64,000 bases of DNA from Bacteroides caecigallinarum (GCF_016902295.1 NZ_JACJLQ010000010.1:26722-90721); one strand, 5' to 3'. Positions 8,192-17,714 are shown, counted from the stretch's first letter. Made by a program: numbers and translations. Notes: generated from the sequence alone by a model not told the origin.

Positions 8192-8246
8192 AACGGTTTC
8201 TTTTCTTGCGCGTTTCAGGATTTCTTTTTCGTCATCTGAATTAATT

Positions 8247-9398
8247 TTACTTCACCTCGTATCTCACCTGATACCGCTTATAGAAAATCACAGCCAGTAT
8301 GAATCCTATCATAGCAAACGGAACTCCAACAAGTGCCGCATACTGAACTCCGTTAGTCACAGCAAGACCTCCGGCGTATGCTCCAACAGCATTACCGAAA
8401 TTGAATGCTATCTGAATGCATGCCCCACCAAGCATCTCCCCTCCCGGTGCGACACGTATTATCAATAACTGCTCCGGACTTGAGACAGCAAACAGACCGG
8501 CCGTACAAAGAAACATAAGAGAAACTGAAAGCCACGGATTGGGTGACAAGAAAAAGATAGCCAACAACACCAAACATATACCACCTTGGGCAATCATCAA
8601 TACTCTTCCGGGAGTATAACGGTCGGACATTCGTCCGCTAATGAGATTTCCCACTACCATACCAAATCCTGCAAGAACCATCAGTGCAGTCATGCTATTC
8701 TCTGAAAAGCCTGATACATTGGTAAGCAAAGGACTGATATAACTATACCAGCAAAACACTCCACCGTTTCCCAAAGCAGTAGCACCAAGTATCAGCCACG
8801 GAGCCGGAGTACGGAGAAAACGGAACTGTCCTTTAAAGCCTGTGTCCTGCAAACCTTCCACTACCGGAACCCAACGCCATATATAATAAAACACTATTAC
8901 GCCCCAAAGTCCGACAAACAGGAATGTTGTACGCCACGAAATAAGGTGGCTCAAAGATGTTCCGAGAGGTACGCCAAACAGATTTGCGACTGTCATTCCT
9001 GCTATCATTATAGATACAGCTTCCGAACTTTTACCCTTATCGGCAAGCTTTGAGGCGACAATGGATGCAACTCCGAAATAAGCGCCGTGAGGCAAACCTG
9101 ATATGAAACGTCCAATCATCATCACCCAATAATTAGGTGCAAACGACGCACAAAGATTTCCTATTATTATAAGCGAGACCAATGCCATAAGCAAATGCTT
9201 GAGTGACTTCTTCCGTGCAAGAACCAATACCGGTGCACCGAAGCACACACCAAGTGCATAGGCAGAAATAAGATGACCTGCCTCGGATATGCTTATTCCA
9301 AAATCGGAAGCCACATACGGCAATATACCCATCATGGCAAACTCAGCCATTCCTAATGCCAAAGTACCGAAAGCCAGTGCTATAAGACTCTTCTTCAT
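8247..9398 (-). CDS. MFS efflux transporter, DHA1/AraJ-like
   Basis: A 383-residue inner-membrane protein with about 12 hydrophobic helices, of the drug:H+ antiporter-1 group related to AraJ/YdhP sugar or drug exporters. The first helix carries the GMAEFAMMGILPYVA signature of this branch, and the loop after the mid-protein gap contains the motif-A-like GRMSDRYTPGR. Length is normal. It is monocistronic: a TAACTTTGC box lies about 54 bases before the start, with a 22-base perfect palindrome immediately upstream of that box, suggesting control by a dedicated dimeric repressor not encoded next to it. Substrate cannot be told from sequence. Confidence 0.9.
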   Translation of the reverse strand: MKKSLIALAFGTLALGMAEFAMMGILPYVASDFGISISEAGHLISAYALGVCFGAPVLVLARKKSLKHLLMALVSLIIIGNLCASFAPNYWVMMIGRFISGLPHGAYFGVASIVASKLADKGKSSEAVSIMIAGMTVANLFGVPLGTSLSHLISWRTTFLFVGLWGVIVFYYIWRWVPVVEGLQDTGFKGQFRFLRTPAPWLILGATALGNGGVFCWYSYISPLLTNVSGFSENSMTALMVLAGFGMVVGNLISGRMSDRYTPGRVLMIAQGGICLVLLAIFFLSPNPWLSVSLMFLCTAGLFAVSSPEQLLIIRVAPGGEMLGGACIQIAFNFGNAVGAYAGGLAVTNGVQYAALVGVPFAMIGFILAVIFYKRYQVRYEVK

Positions 9399-9451
9399 AA
9401 TTTTATTTCTATCTGTTTATCAATGAATATTCTTATATTTTAAATTCTGCT

Positions 9452-9484
9452 GCAAAGTTACATCTTATGTTTTAAAACATAAGA
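9452..9484 (-). promoter_or_regulatory. MFS gene promoter with 22-base perfect palindrome
   Basis: The minus-strand -7 box TAACTTTGC is at 9452-9460. Positions 9463-9484 form an uninterrupted 22-base palindrome centred on TTTTAAAA, filling the spacer toward the -33 position. A dimeric regulator bound there would cover the promoter. Confidence 0.7.
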
Positions 9485-9615
9485 ACATTTTATAATTGTT
9501 TTTTGTACAATTATTCTTAAAGAAGAACACCATAGCCGATTTTTCAGTACCTTTGAAGATAAAGCAAAGAATAAAAGAATAATTTACTTGTAGAAAGGTT
9601 ACAATTAAAATATCA

Positions 9616-10377
9616 ATGAATATGGAACACGATATTGTAATATTAAATTTCTCGAATGTATATACAGAAGAGTCATTCTATAAAGATGAAAAAATAAAAT
9701 GGATAAACTGCACAGATATATCCGGGGCAAACTGCTTTTGCGACAATGAAGCATCCGAAGAAATATGTAATCGAATAAAGGACCTGCCTCCGCAAGGAAT
9801 TCATTTCATCGACTCAGGTAATTACCATTATATATCAAAGTTTTTTACAGACAAAATTCGGGAAGATTTCATACTCGTAGTGTTCGACCATCATCCTGAC
9901 ATGCAACCTTCACTGTTCGATGAACTGCTGACATGCGGCTCGTGGGTTAAATCATCTATCGATACGAATAAACATCTGAAGAAAGTTATTCTGATAGGAA
10001 CTTCAGACGAACTTCTGAAAAAGATAGACAGCAGATATACGGACAAACTGATAGAATTCAAGGAATCACAACTGGAAGACCATGATGCATGGCAACGTTT
10101 CTACGAGATGCATTTTGATCTCCCTATATACATTTCAATAGACAAGGATGTGCTCAATCCCGAGGAAGATGTAACGAACTGGGATCAGGGAAAAGCAACA
10201 ATGACAGAGCTTAAACGCCTGCTGTCAATACTGCTCAAGCATGGCAGAATTATCGGTATCGACATCTGTGGTGAATGTAAATATTCCATACTGGGAATGC
10301 ACGATGAGAACATCAGGAAAGACAACGATATAAACCGACAATTGGCTGAGCTAAACCTGCAGGATTATAAATCCTGA
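9616..10377 (+). CDS. Arginase/ureohydrolase-fold protein
   Basis: A 253-residue protein of the ureohydrolase fold. The metal-ligand motif DHHPD (91-95) matches the DAHxD motif of arginases and agmatinases, and SIDKDVLNP (174-182) matches SxDxDxxDP. The usual GGDHS motif is replaced by a stretch around DSGNYHY (66-72), so metal coordination or substrate differs from true arginase. It is probably a cytoplasmic metallohydrolase acting on an amidino or guanidino compound, but the substrate is unknown. It stands alone, and its 3' end overlaps the convergent periplasmic-protein gene by 13 bases. ATG codons at 9616 and 9622 are both possible starts. Confidence 0.8.
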   Translation: MNMEHDIVILNFSNVYTEESFYKDEKIKWINCTDISGANCFCDNEASEEICNRIKDLPPQGIHFIDSGNYHYISKFFTDKIREDFILVVFDHHPDMQPSLFDELLTCGSWVKSSIDTNKHLKKVILIGTSDELLKKIDSRYTDKLIEFKESQLEDHDAWQRFYEMHFDLPIYISIDKDVLNPEEDVTNWDQGKATMTELKRLLSILLKHGRIIGIDICGECKYSILGMHDENIRKDNDINRQLAELNLQDYKS

Positions 10378-10928
10378 GGTTTAGGTCTGTCAGCACCATG
10401 AAGCGGTTTTCCCGGAGCTTTAGGCTTCATCTCAAACCATTTCTCATATTGTTCATCGTCAAGAATCTTACGTATCTTTTTAAGCATCTTTTCTTCACGT
10501 TTCCTCATCTCTTCAGCCATTTTTTCTTTGATATGCTCAGGTGGCATCATCGGCCCGCCTTCTCCAAAGCCCGGGTGATTACCACTCATAGGAGGAAATC
10601 CACCGCCTACAGGAGGTTGTCCCATACCCATAGGAGGTCTTCCACCATTCATCGGTGGCTGTCCTCCACTGCGACTGAACATTTTCTCAACCTTCTCCTT
10701 TTCTTCCTTCAAATAAAGTTTGTAAATCTTTTTGTACTGTTTCTCTGAAAGGCTCAAAAACCTATCCATTTCATCAGTTCTTTTCTTTGCCTCTTTCTCC
10801 GGATTAGGAATTTCTTTCTTCTGCTCTGTTTTCAGCGGTTCATCATAAACAGAGTCTGCTACGGAAATATTCCATGATGCAGACAACATGATTGCAAATG
10901 CTATTGCCAACGTTTTCTTTTTTATCAT
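10365..10928 (-). CDS. Exported Spy/CpxP-like (DUF4890-type) protein
   Basis: A 187-residue protein with an N-terminal signal peptide (KKK followed by a hydrophobic run, cleavage near residue 24). Two charged helical segments rich in Lys, Glu and Met (about 40-85 and 130-165) flank a central Gly/Pro/Met-rich section with GGQPPM/GGRPPM-like repeats. The EQYEKW and SEKQYKKIYKLY elements recall the LTxxQ repeats of Spy/CpxP periplasmic chaperones. Likely periplasmic, possibly a stress or metal-buffering protein; function is not established. Convergent with the arginase-fold gene. Confidence 0.7.
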   Translation of the reverse strand: MIKKKTLAIAFAIMLSASWNISVADSVYDEPLKTEQKKEIPNPEKEAKKRTDEMDRFLSLSEKQYKKIYKLYLKEEKEKVEKMFSRSGGQPPMNGGRPPMGMGQPPVGGGFPPMSGNHPGFGEGGPMMPPEHIKEKMAEEMRKREEKMLKKIRKILDDEQYEKWFEMKPKAPGKPLHGADRPKPQDL

Positions 10929-11018
10929 AGTGAATATTTTTTGAATTTTATTCTATTCACAAAAATATGAAATCGCCTGACAATAGTAAAACTTAATCCA
11001 CCAACAGGGATTTTATGA

Positions 11019-11873
11019 CTACCAAACGGAATAATATCCCCTCTCTCCCATCATTTCCAACACCTTCTTAAATCTTACAGGAAGCAAATTCATTGCCTTA
11101 GAAACCATATACTCAGGGATATCCTTATAATAAGCCTCGGCAATACTGCCGGTGATACAGGCCAAAGTGTCACTGTCACCTCCTATTGATATCGCCCTGC
11201 GTATGGCACTCTCAAAATCATCACTTGCAAGAAAGGAGACGATAGCCTGAGGCACTGTACCCTGACAACTTGAATCCCAACCGTAATTTTGATGTAAACT
11301 ATCCCATGACAAATCAAGATTGTAATTAAATTTCGCACTGATAAATTCTTTTATATCATCTTTTGAAGCTCCATTTCTAGCCATAAAAATAGCGGCCGAC
11401 ACAGCTTGCGCTCCTTTTATTCCTTCAGGATGATTATGAGTAATGGCAGCGGCTGTTTCGGCAACTCTCAATGTAGTTTCCATATCATCATACAGCCAGC
11501 CTATTGCTGAAGTTCGCATGGCAGAACCGTTTCCCCATGAATTGTACGGACAACGTCCGGATGCACGCTTACCGGTACGATAGTCTATAAGTCTCTCCGG
11601 ATAAAAAAGCCATGTCCTGAAACCTCCACCATATCCTCCCATAGGACACGGAACTTCTTTTGCCACATCTACCATAATCCTCTCAAGTAATTTGGTCTGA
11701 GTTTCCATATCGGCATTTATATCATTAGTCAATGTCCATTCCGCAACAGCCATTGTCATCACCGTATCGTCAGTAAAATTACTTCCCGATGGAAACATCT
11801 CGAAATTATAATCCTTTGTATTGCGAAATTCATATACAGACCCCGCAATGTCTCCTATTATAGCGCCTAACAT
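11019..11873 (-). CDS. ADP-ribosylglycohydrolase family protein
   Basis: A 284-residue DraG/ARH-type hydrolase that would remove ADP-ribose from a protein or small molecule. The N-terminal GAIIGDIAGS and the Mg-binding FTDDTVMTMA (about 33-42) are hallmark motifs, and the C-terminal GGDSDTLACITGSIAEAYY supplies the second metal-ligand cluster. Length fits single-domain members. It is divergently arranged with the conserved hypothetical gene starting at 12001. Physiological target unknown. Confidence 0.92.
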   Translation of the reverse strand: MLGAIIGDIAGSVYEFRNTKDYNFEMFPSGSNFTDDTVMTMAVAEWTLTNDINADMETQTKLLERIMVDVAKEVPCPMGGYGGGFRTWLFYPERLIDYRTGKRASGRCPYNSWGNGSAMRTSAIGWLYDDMETTLRVAETAAAITHNHPEGIKGAQAVSAAIFMARNGASKDDIKEFISAKFNYNLDLSWDSLHQNYGWDSSCQGTVPQAIVSFLASDDFESAIRRAISIGGDSDTLACITGSIAEAYYKDIPEYMVSKAMNLLPVRFKKVLEMMGERGYYSVW

Positions 11874-12000
11874 ATTATATGAGTTTTATTACTCAAAGTT
11901 GTCGTTTTATTTTAAGGAAAACAAATTTTATGAATAACAAATGGAAGTTTAATTGCATATATTGTCTGTTTTTACGAATATTGCACAAAAATTCAAAATC

Positions 12001-12561
12001 ATGGAATTAAAAGAATACTTAGACAATTTTGAAGAAAAGCTTCAACAGGAGATATTGCGACTTTGTAAAAACTATAGATTCCTCGACGGAACACTACTTG
12101 CAACAGACGATATTGATAATTACTGGCAGGTAATTGCCCCGGAATACCTGGCTGATGCGGTGGAGCAAGTTCAGGATTACCCGACAGTCTCCGTGGCATG
12201 GGCAGCATATATAGGTATAGCTGTCGCTTACGGATGGGACATAAACTGGGATGCCATTTCCAAAGCCAAATACAAGGATTTTTATGGCGAACAAGGATTT
12301 GACGATATGGACGAACATCTCATCAGAGACGTTGTAGGTATCCCGCTGGATAGCGAAGAAGCTAAAGACATAGAAGAAATAATCAGGCGATGCGCCCAAA
12401 AAACTATAGACCTTATCAGACATGAGCAGATTGAGCCGCAAAGTCCTGTAGCTTTCCATGTTTTCACACGCGCCGTGAGAGTTATGTACAGAACCGGAGC
12501 AGCCATACAGCTTAAAAGAATGGGTTACAAATTCGAAAAAGTCAATTTAGGAGATTGCTGA
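12001..12561 (+). CDS. Conserved hypothetical protein before nudC
   Basis: About 186 residues from the ATG at 12001 (an upstream TTG at 11953 is less likely, since residues before MELKEYLDNF look untranslated). It is soluble and mostly helical, with no motif I can assign; WINWD-like aromatic stretches and a central YFYDIDE-free acidic region give no family. Its stop codon is 3 bases before the ATG of the Nudix gene, so the two are probably translated together. That pairing suggests a role near nucleotide housekeeping, but this is inference only. Confidence 0.7.
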   Translation: MELKEYLDNFEEKLQQEILRLCKNYRFLDGTLLATDDIDNYWQVIAPEYLADAVEQVQDYPTVSVAWAAYIGIAVAYGWDINWDAISKAKYKDFYGEQGFDDMDEHLIRDVVGIPLDSEEAKDIEEIIRRCAQKTIDLIRHEQIEPQSPVAFHVFTRAVRVMYRTGAAIQLKRMGYKFEKVNLGDC

Positions 12562-12563
12562 AA

Positions 12564-13355
12564 ATGGAAGAAAAAGAAATATTCGGTTGGTTTGTATTCA
12601 ATTCAGGACAATTATTGATAGTAAAAGATTCGGAAGGCAAATATCATATTCCATACGGACCGGAACCTCCTGTAAATGTACCTGTGGGAAGTACAATTCA
12701 TACAATAGGAGAAATATACGGGCACACGGCAAAGGCATACGCCATATACTCTCCTGTTCCGGGAAACGAGGACAGCGAACGTATGATGAAAGACTTGAGA
12801 GCCTCATACGATGTACTTCCTTTTGAAGAATATTACAGAGCAGGAAAAGCATCGCAAATCCTGAATTGGGACAAGAACAGCCGCTACTGCCCCATGTGTG
12901 GAGTTCCCACAGTACAGGTCTCTCCTATCGCCAAGCGTTGCCCTGAATGCCGTCAGGAATTCTATCCGCGCATATCTCCTGCAGTAATAGTACTTATAAA
13001 GAAAGAAGACCAGGTGCTGCTGGTGCATGCCAAGAACTTCAGAGGACAATACAAAGGTCTGGTAGCAGGATTTCTGGAGCCAGGCGAGACACTGGAAGAA
13101 TGTATCCGCCGTGAAGTGATGGAAGAGACAGAGCTGAAAATAAAAAATCTGAGATATTTCGGGAGCCAGCCATGGCCCTATCCGAGCGGTATAATGATTG
13201 GGTTCATTGCCGACTATGAAAGCGGTACAATCAAGCTTCAGGACGAGGAGCTCAGCGCCGGAGAATTCTATTCGCACGACAATATGCCGGAAATTCCGAA
13301 GAAACTCAGTATAGCCAGACAGATGATAGACGCGTGGCTGGAAGGAAAAGTTTAA
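12564..13355 (+). CDS. NudC-type NAD(+)/NADH pyrophosphatase (Nudix)
   Basis: Nudix hydrolase predicted to cleave NADH to NMNH and AMP, or to remove NAD caps from RNA. It has the three-part NudC layout: N-terminal domain, a zinc ribbon with CPMCG and CPEC, and a Nudix box reading GFLEPGETLEECIRREVMEE. The box follows GX5EX7REUXEE, with Glu in place of the late Gly. The SQPWPYPSG motif just after the box is diagnostic for NADH pyrophosphatases. The ATG at 12564 is preferred over TTG at 12555. It follows the hypothetical gene with almost no gap. Confidence 0.92.
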   Translation: MEEKEIFGWFVFNSGQLLIVKDSEGKYHIPYGPEPPVNVPVGSTIHTIGEIYGHTAKAYAIYSPVPGNEDSERMMKDLRASYDVLPFEEYYRAGKASQILNWDKNSRYCPMCGVPTVQVSPIAKRCPECRQEFYPRISPAVIVLIKKEDQVLLVHAKNFRGQYKGLVAGFLEPGETLEECIRREVMEETELKIKNLRYFGSQPWPYPSGIMIGFIADYESGTIKLQDEELSAGEFYSHDNMPEIPKKLSIARQMIDAWLEGKV

Positions 13356-13429
13356 TGAACAATTGGGTATTATCAGTCTATAAAAACATTTTATTGTGCT
13401 TTTATAAAAACAATATCCCTACTTTTTAT

Positions 13430-13438
13430 TAACTTTGC
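13430..13438 (+). promoter_or_regulatory. guaA promoter -7 box
   Basis: TAACTTTGC, the Bacteroidetes -7 consensus, lies 29 bases before the guaA start. No good TTTG -33 box is seen at the usual spacing. Confidence 0.5.
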
Positions 13439-13467
13439 AAAGTTATTATTTTAACCAATAAACTTAT

Positions 13468-15021
13468 ATGCAGGAAAAGATTATTATTCTCGACTTCGGT
13501 TCACAGACTACACAGCTCATCGGTCGCCGTGTCCGCGAACTGAACATGTATTGCGAGATTGTTCCCTACAACAAGTTCCCACACAATGACCCGTCTGTTA
13601 TTGGTGTAATCCTTTCAGGTAGTCCATTCTCTGTTTATGATGAAAAGGCCTTTAAGGTTGACCTTACTGACATCCGTGGCAAATATCCTATCTTAGGTAT
13701 ATGCTATGGCGCACAGTTCATGGCATACACCAATGGAGGTAAGGTAGAACCAGCCAACACACGCGAATACGGACGTGCACACCTGGCTAAGTTCGATCAT
13801 CAGAATCCTCTTCTCAAAGGAATCCGCGAGAATTCACAGGTATGGATGAGTCATGGTGACACAATCACAGCAATACCTGAAAACTTCGAAATCATAGCTT
13901 CTACCGACAAGGTAGCAGTAGCAGCTTATCAGGCAAAGAACGAAAAGCTTTGGGGAGTGCAGTTCCATCCTGAAGTATTCCACTCAGAAGACGGTACTCT
14001 GCTCTTGAAAAACTTTGTTGTTGACATCTGTGGCGGTAAGCAGGACTGGAGCGCAGCTTCATTCATCGAAACTACAGTAGCCGAACTTAAGGATCAGCTT
14101 GGCGATGACAAGGTAGTACTTGGTTTGAGCGGTGGTGTTGACTCATCTGTAGCAGCAGTTCTTCTTAACAAGGCTATCGGCAAGAACTTGACATGTATCT
14201 TCGTTGACCACGGTATGTTGCGTAAGAACGAATTCAAGAACGTACTTCACGACTATGAATGCCTCGGTCTTAACGTTATCGGCGTTGATGCAAGCGAAAA
14301 ATTCTTCAGCGAACTGGCCGGTGTTACAGAACCTGAACGCAAACGTAAGATTATAGGTAAAGGCTTCATCGATGTATTCGACGAAGAAGCTCATAAGATA
14401 CAGGACGTTAAATGGTTGGCTCAGGGTACTATCTATCCTGACTGCATCGAGTCTCTTTCTATCACAGGTACAGTAATCAAGAGTCACCACAATGTAGGTG
14501 GTCTGCCTGAAAAGATGAACTTGAAACTTTGCGAGCCATTGCGTCTGTTGTTCAAGGACGAAGTTCGCCGTGTTGGTAGAGAACTTGGAATGCCTGAACA
14601 TCTTATTACTCGTCATCCTTTCCCTGGTCCAGGTCTGGCTGTACGTATCCTTGGCGACATCACTCGCGAGAAAGTACGTATCCTTCAGGATGCAGACGAC
14701 ATCTTCATTCAGGGATTGCGTGACTGGAAGACTAAGGATGCTAACGGTAACGAGACAGCACTCTACCACCAAGTATGGCAGGCAGGTGTTATCCTGTTGC
14801 CTGTACAGAGCGTAGGTGTGATGGGTGACGAACGTACTTACGAACGTGCCGTTGCATTGCGTGCCGTAACAAGTACTGACGCGATGACTGCTGACTGGGC
14901 TCATCTTCCATACGAGTTCATGGCAAAGGTTTCTAACGATATCATCAACAAAGTGAAAGGCGTAAACCGCGTTTGCTACGATATCTCTTCAAAACCACCT
15001 GCAACAATCGAGTGGGAGTAA
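13468..15021 (+). CDS. guaA: GMP synthase (glutamine-hydrolysing)
   Basis: Cytosolic enzyme converting XMP to GMP with glutamine and ATP. The N-terminal class I amidotransferase domain has the nucleophile in GICYGAQ (Cys79) and the His/Glu pair in QFHPEV (His167, Glu169). The ATP-pyrophosphatase domain has the PP-loop SGGVDSS (221-227), and the C-terminal dimerisation/XMP domain ends in KPPATIEWE. The 517-residue length is normal. It is a separate transcription unit with its own -7 box and a strong terminator shared with the convergent periplasmic gene. Confidence 0.97.
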   Translation: MQEKIIILDFGSQTTQLIGRRVRELNMYCEIVPYNKFPHNDPSVIGVILSGSPFSVYDEKAFKVDLTDIRGKYPILGICYGAQFMAYTNGGKVEPANTREYGRAHLAKFDHQNPLLKGIRENSQVWMSHGDTITAIPENFEIIASTDKVAVAAYQAKNEKLWGVQFHPEVFHSEDGTLLLKNFVVDICGGKQDWSAASFIETTVAELKDQLGDDKVVLGLSGGVDSSVAAVLLNKAIGKNLTCIFVDHGMLRKNEFKNVLHDYECLGLNVIGVDASEKFFSELAGVTEPERKRKIIGKGFIDVFDEEAHKIQDVKWLAQGTIYPDCIESLSITGTVIKSHHNVGGLPEKMNLKLCEPLRLLFKDEVRRVGRELGMPEHLITRHPFPGPGLAVRILGDITREKVRILQDADDIFIQGLRDWKTKDANGNETALYHQVWQAGVILLPVQSVGVMGDERTYERAVALRAVTSTDAMTADWAHLPYEFMAKVSNDIINKVKGVNRVCYDISSKPPATIEWE

Positions 15022-15035
15022 CCATAAAACAGCAT

Positions 15036-15079
15036 AAAAACAATAAAAGCGAGACTATAGTCCCGCTTTTATTGTTTTT
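15036..15079. terminator. Bidirectional terminator of guaA and the PepSY-like gene
   Basis: AAAAACAATAAAAGCG (15036-15051) pairs perfectly with CGCTTTTATTGTTTTT (15064-15079). The A-rich and T-rich flanks make it work for both convergent genes. Confidence 0.85.
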
Positions 15080-15092
15080 GTATTTTTTACTT

Positions 15093-15530
15093 TTAATCAT
15101 CAATATCAATCACTCTGAACTGCTTGTCAAACTTGATCTCCCATCTGTTGGAAAGCTTGATTTCGTACTCTCTAGAGTTTCTTTCAATCTGAAGGATCTT
15201 CTCATTTGGATAGTTTGTATTGACGTAATCAATGATTTCCTTTGGAACTATCTGTGATGGAACACCGTTCTTGATACATTTCACTTCAGTCCAATCGCCA
15301 GACTTATCAAATTCTAATTTGTCGCCCGAAGTGAAAATCACGTCGAAACTCTTATAAAACAAATCTGTTTCCTGTTTTGCCATGGCAACTTTTGAATCTT
15401 TGAAATAGTTAGAGATAAAAGTCTGAGCCTTTAACGGAAGCTGACCTATCTGAATAGGTTTATCTGTATCGGCTACAACCACCATTGACATTGTGAACAA
15501 ACAAACGAATAAAAATATTACCTTTTTCAT
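15093..15530 (-). CDS. Periplasmic PepSY-like (DUF2874-type) protein
   Basis: A 145-residue secreted protein with a clear signal peptide (KKVIFLFVCLFTMSMVVVA, cleavage after VADT region). Two PepSY/BLIP-like half-repeats follow, each ending in a strand with FDKSGDW or FDKQF. Such small PepSY-like proteins are common in Bacteroidetes envelopes and often sit next to two-component systems. Here the sensor kinase/regulator pair lies immediately upstream on the same strand, so it may be a regulated target. No enzymatic role is implied. Confidence 0.75.
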   Translation of the reverse strand: MKKVIFLFVCLFTMSMVVVADTDKPIQIGQLPLKAQTFISNYFKDSKVAMAKQETDLFYKSFDVIFTSGDKLEFDKSGDWTEVKCIKNGVPSQIVPKEIIDYVNTNYPNEKILQIERNSREYEIKLSNRWEIKFDKQFRVIDIDD

Positions 15531-15643
15531 AACCTTAAAATTTTAATTGTTAGTACTGTGCTTAATTTTATATTGCAAAGATTATACACAATACTGAAAA
15601 GATTCTGGAAAAATCATCTTTTTTCGGCTTTTCGCGTATTTTT

Positions 15644-16909
15644 TTATTTTGAAATGCTGAAAATGTGCATTTTCCCATTGAAATCGTACGATATCTTTAG
15701 TCCGGCAGCCTTGCATATAGTATTTACCAATGCCAGGCCAAGCCCGGTAGAACCTTCCTTCTTGCTTCCCTGATAGAAACGTGTAAATATCTGCGATGAA
15801 TCCAATGGCACATCACCGCTGCTGGCTACACTAAATCCTCTTCCTGATACTTTCACCACAATATCTCCCCCATCTGCATTATGCACAAACGCATTTTTCA
15901 GAAGATTAGTTACCATCATTACAGACAAAGATTCGTTCATCTCTACCATGAATGTTGATTCGGAAGAATAGCTGACATTTATGTTCTTATACCCGTAAAC
16001 CTCACTGAAAGTTTCAATATACTGCTCCACTATGGAATTGACACATATTTCCTTTACATCAGCATACTGTCCGTTCTCTATCTTGCACAGCAGCAACAAT
16101 GATTTGTTCATACGCGTAATATTTTCCAGAGTCTGATGGGTCTTCGCAATCTCTTCCATCTGCTTTTCAGTCAGATTATCATCCTCCATAAGCATTTCCA
16201 GTCTGTTCAGGCATATCGCCAATGGTGTCTGCATCTCGTGCGATGCATTCCCAATAAAGAACTTCTGCTGTTCATAGAGTTTCTCGTTTCTCTCTACAGA
16301 CATTGTCACCGCATGATACAGCTTCTTGAATTCGGTAATATTGGACTTATTCCTCAGCGGAGCACAGTCATTACCTATCTTATATTTGTTGAACCATGAC
16401 AATAGTACGTACAGAGACTTCATATTTCGCCTGAATATCCATACATTCAGAAGCAGAAGTGTCAGAAATATACCTACATAAAGTGCAATTATCCACCCCA
16501 GAATAGCCTTCTGAAGATCAAGCTTGTCTATCGTAGGCGTATATACCACCAGTTCCTTATACCCATCGTCAGTCTTGAATATAGTTACCAATATCCTTGC
16601 CGGCTCATACTCCAGCTTTTCGTCAATATACACCATTTCATCTCTGTACGTAATCCATGGATAAGTATTTGCATACTCCTCGCTGATGTCGTACATATAA
16701 TACTGATTGTTTGATCCATTATTCAGAGAAGGCATTTCCTCGCCATTAAGTACCCTTATGATAAGGTTCTCCGTATAATCGTCCAGCGAATCGTCCACCT
16801 CATCATTCACTTCGTCCACTATAGCCCAATAGAAGAATACAGCCCACGCTGCCATTATAACCGCCGATGCTACCGAAATATGCAGCATCACATTGTGAAA
16901 CAGTTTCAT
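15644..16909 (-). CDS. Two-component sensor histidine kinase
   Basis: A 421-residue membrane kinase with helices at about 8-30 and 136-158 enclosing a periplasmic sensor loop, followed by HisKA with phospho-acceptor His224 in NASHEMQTPLA. The HATPase domain has N-box VTNLLKNAFVHN (333-344) and G-box GSTGLGLALV (386-395). It resembles RprX-type kinases of Bacteroides. Its ATG overlaps the response-regulator stop by 4 bases, so the two are translationally coupled. The signal is unknown; the nearby PepSY-like secreted gene suggests an envelope cue. Confidence 0.93.
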   Translation of the reverse strand: MKLFHNVMLHISVASAVIMAAWAVFFYWAIVDEVNDEVDDSLDDYTENLIIRVLNGEEMPSLNNGSNNQYYMYDISEEYANTYPWITYRDEMVYIDEKLEYEPARILVTIFKTDDGYKELVVYTPTIDKLDLQKAILGWIIALYVGIFLTLLLLNVWIFRRNMKSLYVLLSWFNKYKIGNDCAPLRNKSNITEFKKLYHAVTMSVERNEKLYEQQKFFIGNASHEMQTPLAICLNRLEMLMEDDNLTEKQMEEIAKTHQTLENITRMNKSLLLLCKIENGQYADVKEICVNSIVEQYIETFSEVYGYKNINVSYSSESTFMVEMNESLSVMMVTNLLKNAFVHNADGGDIVVKVSGRGFSVASSGDVPLDSSQIFTRFYQGSKKEGSTGLGLALVNTICKAAGLKISYDFNGKMHIFSISK

Positions 16910-17583
16910 TCCAATACGAATTTATATCCTATACCATAAACAGCTTTCAGCTCGGGAGTGGAACCGGCATCCTTCAGCCTTTTCCTAAGATTTTTTATCT
17001 GAGCATAAATAAAGTCGAAATTATCCACCTGGTCTATATGATCTCCCCAAACGGATTCGGCCAATGTACTTTTGTTCACCAATCTGTTAGGACGAAGCAT
17101 GAAATACATCAGTATATCGTATTCCTTACGGTTTAAGTCAATCAGTTTCCCATCCACACTCACTTCAAACTTCTCAGGCAGGATTTCGATATTTCCGAAA
17201 ACGATTTTCTTCTCTCCTTCCCTCTGGTTTCTTCTCAGCAGACTTTTGATTCGTGCATGAAGTTCGGCCAGATGGAAAGGCTTCGGCAGATAATCATCCG
17301 CTCCGAGGTCAAGTCCCTTAACTTTATCCTCTATAGAGTCCTTGGCAGAAAGGATTATAACATTTGCCTTCTTTCCCATATCCTGGAGTTCGGCCAACAA
17401 GTCCAGACCATTACCGTCCGGCAGCATTATATCAAGCAGAATACAGTCGTAATCATAATCGCCGGCTTTCATCAGCGCCATATGATAATCCGGAGCCTGC
17501 GAAACTACATATCTCTCCTTCTCGAGCGACTTGGTGATGATTTCCATCAAATCTTTATCGTCTTCTACTACAAGTATTTTCAT
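16906..17583 (-). CDS. OmpR/PhoB-family response regulator
   Basis: A 225-residue DNA-binding regulator. The receiver domain has acidic residues at 8-9, phospho-acceptor Asp51 in LLDIMLPDGNG and the conserved Lys101 in LPKPF. The C-terminal winged helix (about 130-223) contains the RKEYDILMYFM and GIGYKFV elements of the OmpR class. It is the first gene of the pair with the histidine kinase. A terminator of the upstream glgP gene separates it from the glycogen genes. Confidence 0.95.
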   Translation of the reverse strand: MKILVVEDDKDLMEIITKSLEKERYVVSQAPDYHMALMKAGDYDYDCILLDIMLPDGNGLDLLAELQDMGKKANVIILSAKDSIEDKVKGLDLGADDYLPKPFHLAELHARIKSLLRRNQREGEKKIVFGNIEILPEKFEVSVDGKLIDLNRKEYDILMYFMLRPNRLVNKSTLAESVWGDHIDQVDNFDFIYAQIKNLRKRLKDAGSTPELKAVYGIGYKFVLE

Positions 17584-17640
17584 TTCTCAAAAAAATTATG
17601 TTCGTATATCCACAAAATTAAGAGTAAAACAGAAAATATA

Positions 17641-17683
17641 AAAAAAATCGGTCTGAAAATCTTATAAAAGATCTCCAGACCGA
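17641..17683 (-). terminator. Terminator after glgP
   Basis: Arms at 17648-17663 and 17668-17683 pair with two G-T wobbles and are followed on the minus strand by seven T residues (17647-17641). Confidence 0.85.
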
Positions 17684-17714
17684 CATGATTGGCGATATTA
17701 ATTAATAGAATGTA

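Larger units (their letters stand above)
7737..8246. other. Intergenic region, probable right junction of the mobilizable element
   Basis: About 510 bases without a convincing gene. It holds a plus-strand promoter with an inverted repeat (7812-7844), a 33-codon ORF (7893-7994) overlapping a small hairpin, AT-rich sequence (8000-8100) and a GC-rich palindrome array (8114-8191) before the MFS stop codon. Composition shifts from element-like to chromosome-like here, so the right attachment site is probably in this interval. No tRNA end is visible, and the left att copy is outside the window. Confidence 0.5.

Noticed and set aside
7737..8246. tRNA gene end as attachment site
   Set aside because: No cloverleaf or T-loop sequence was found in this region.
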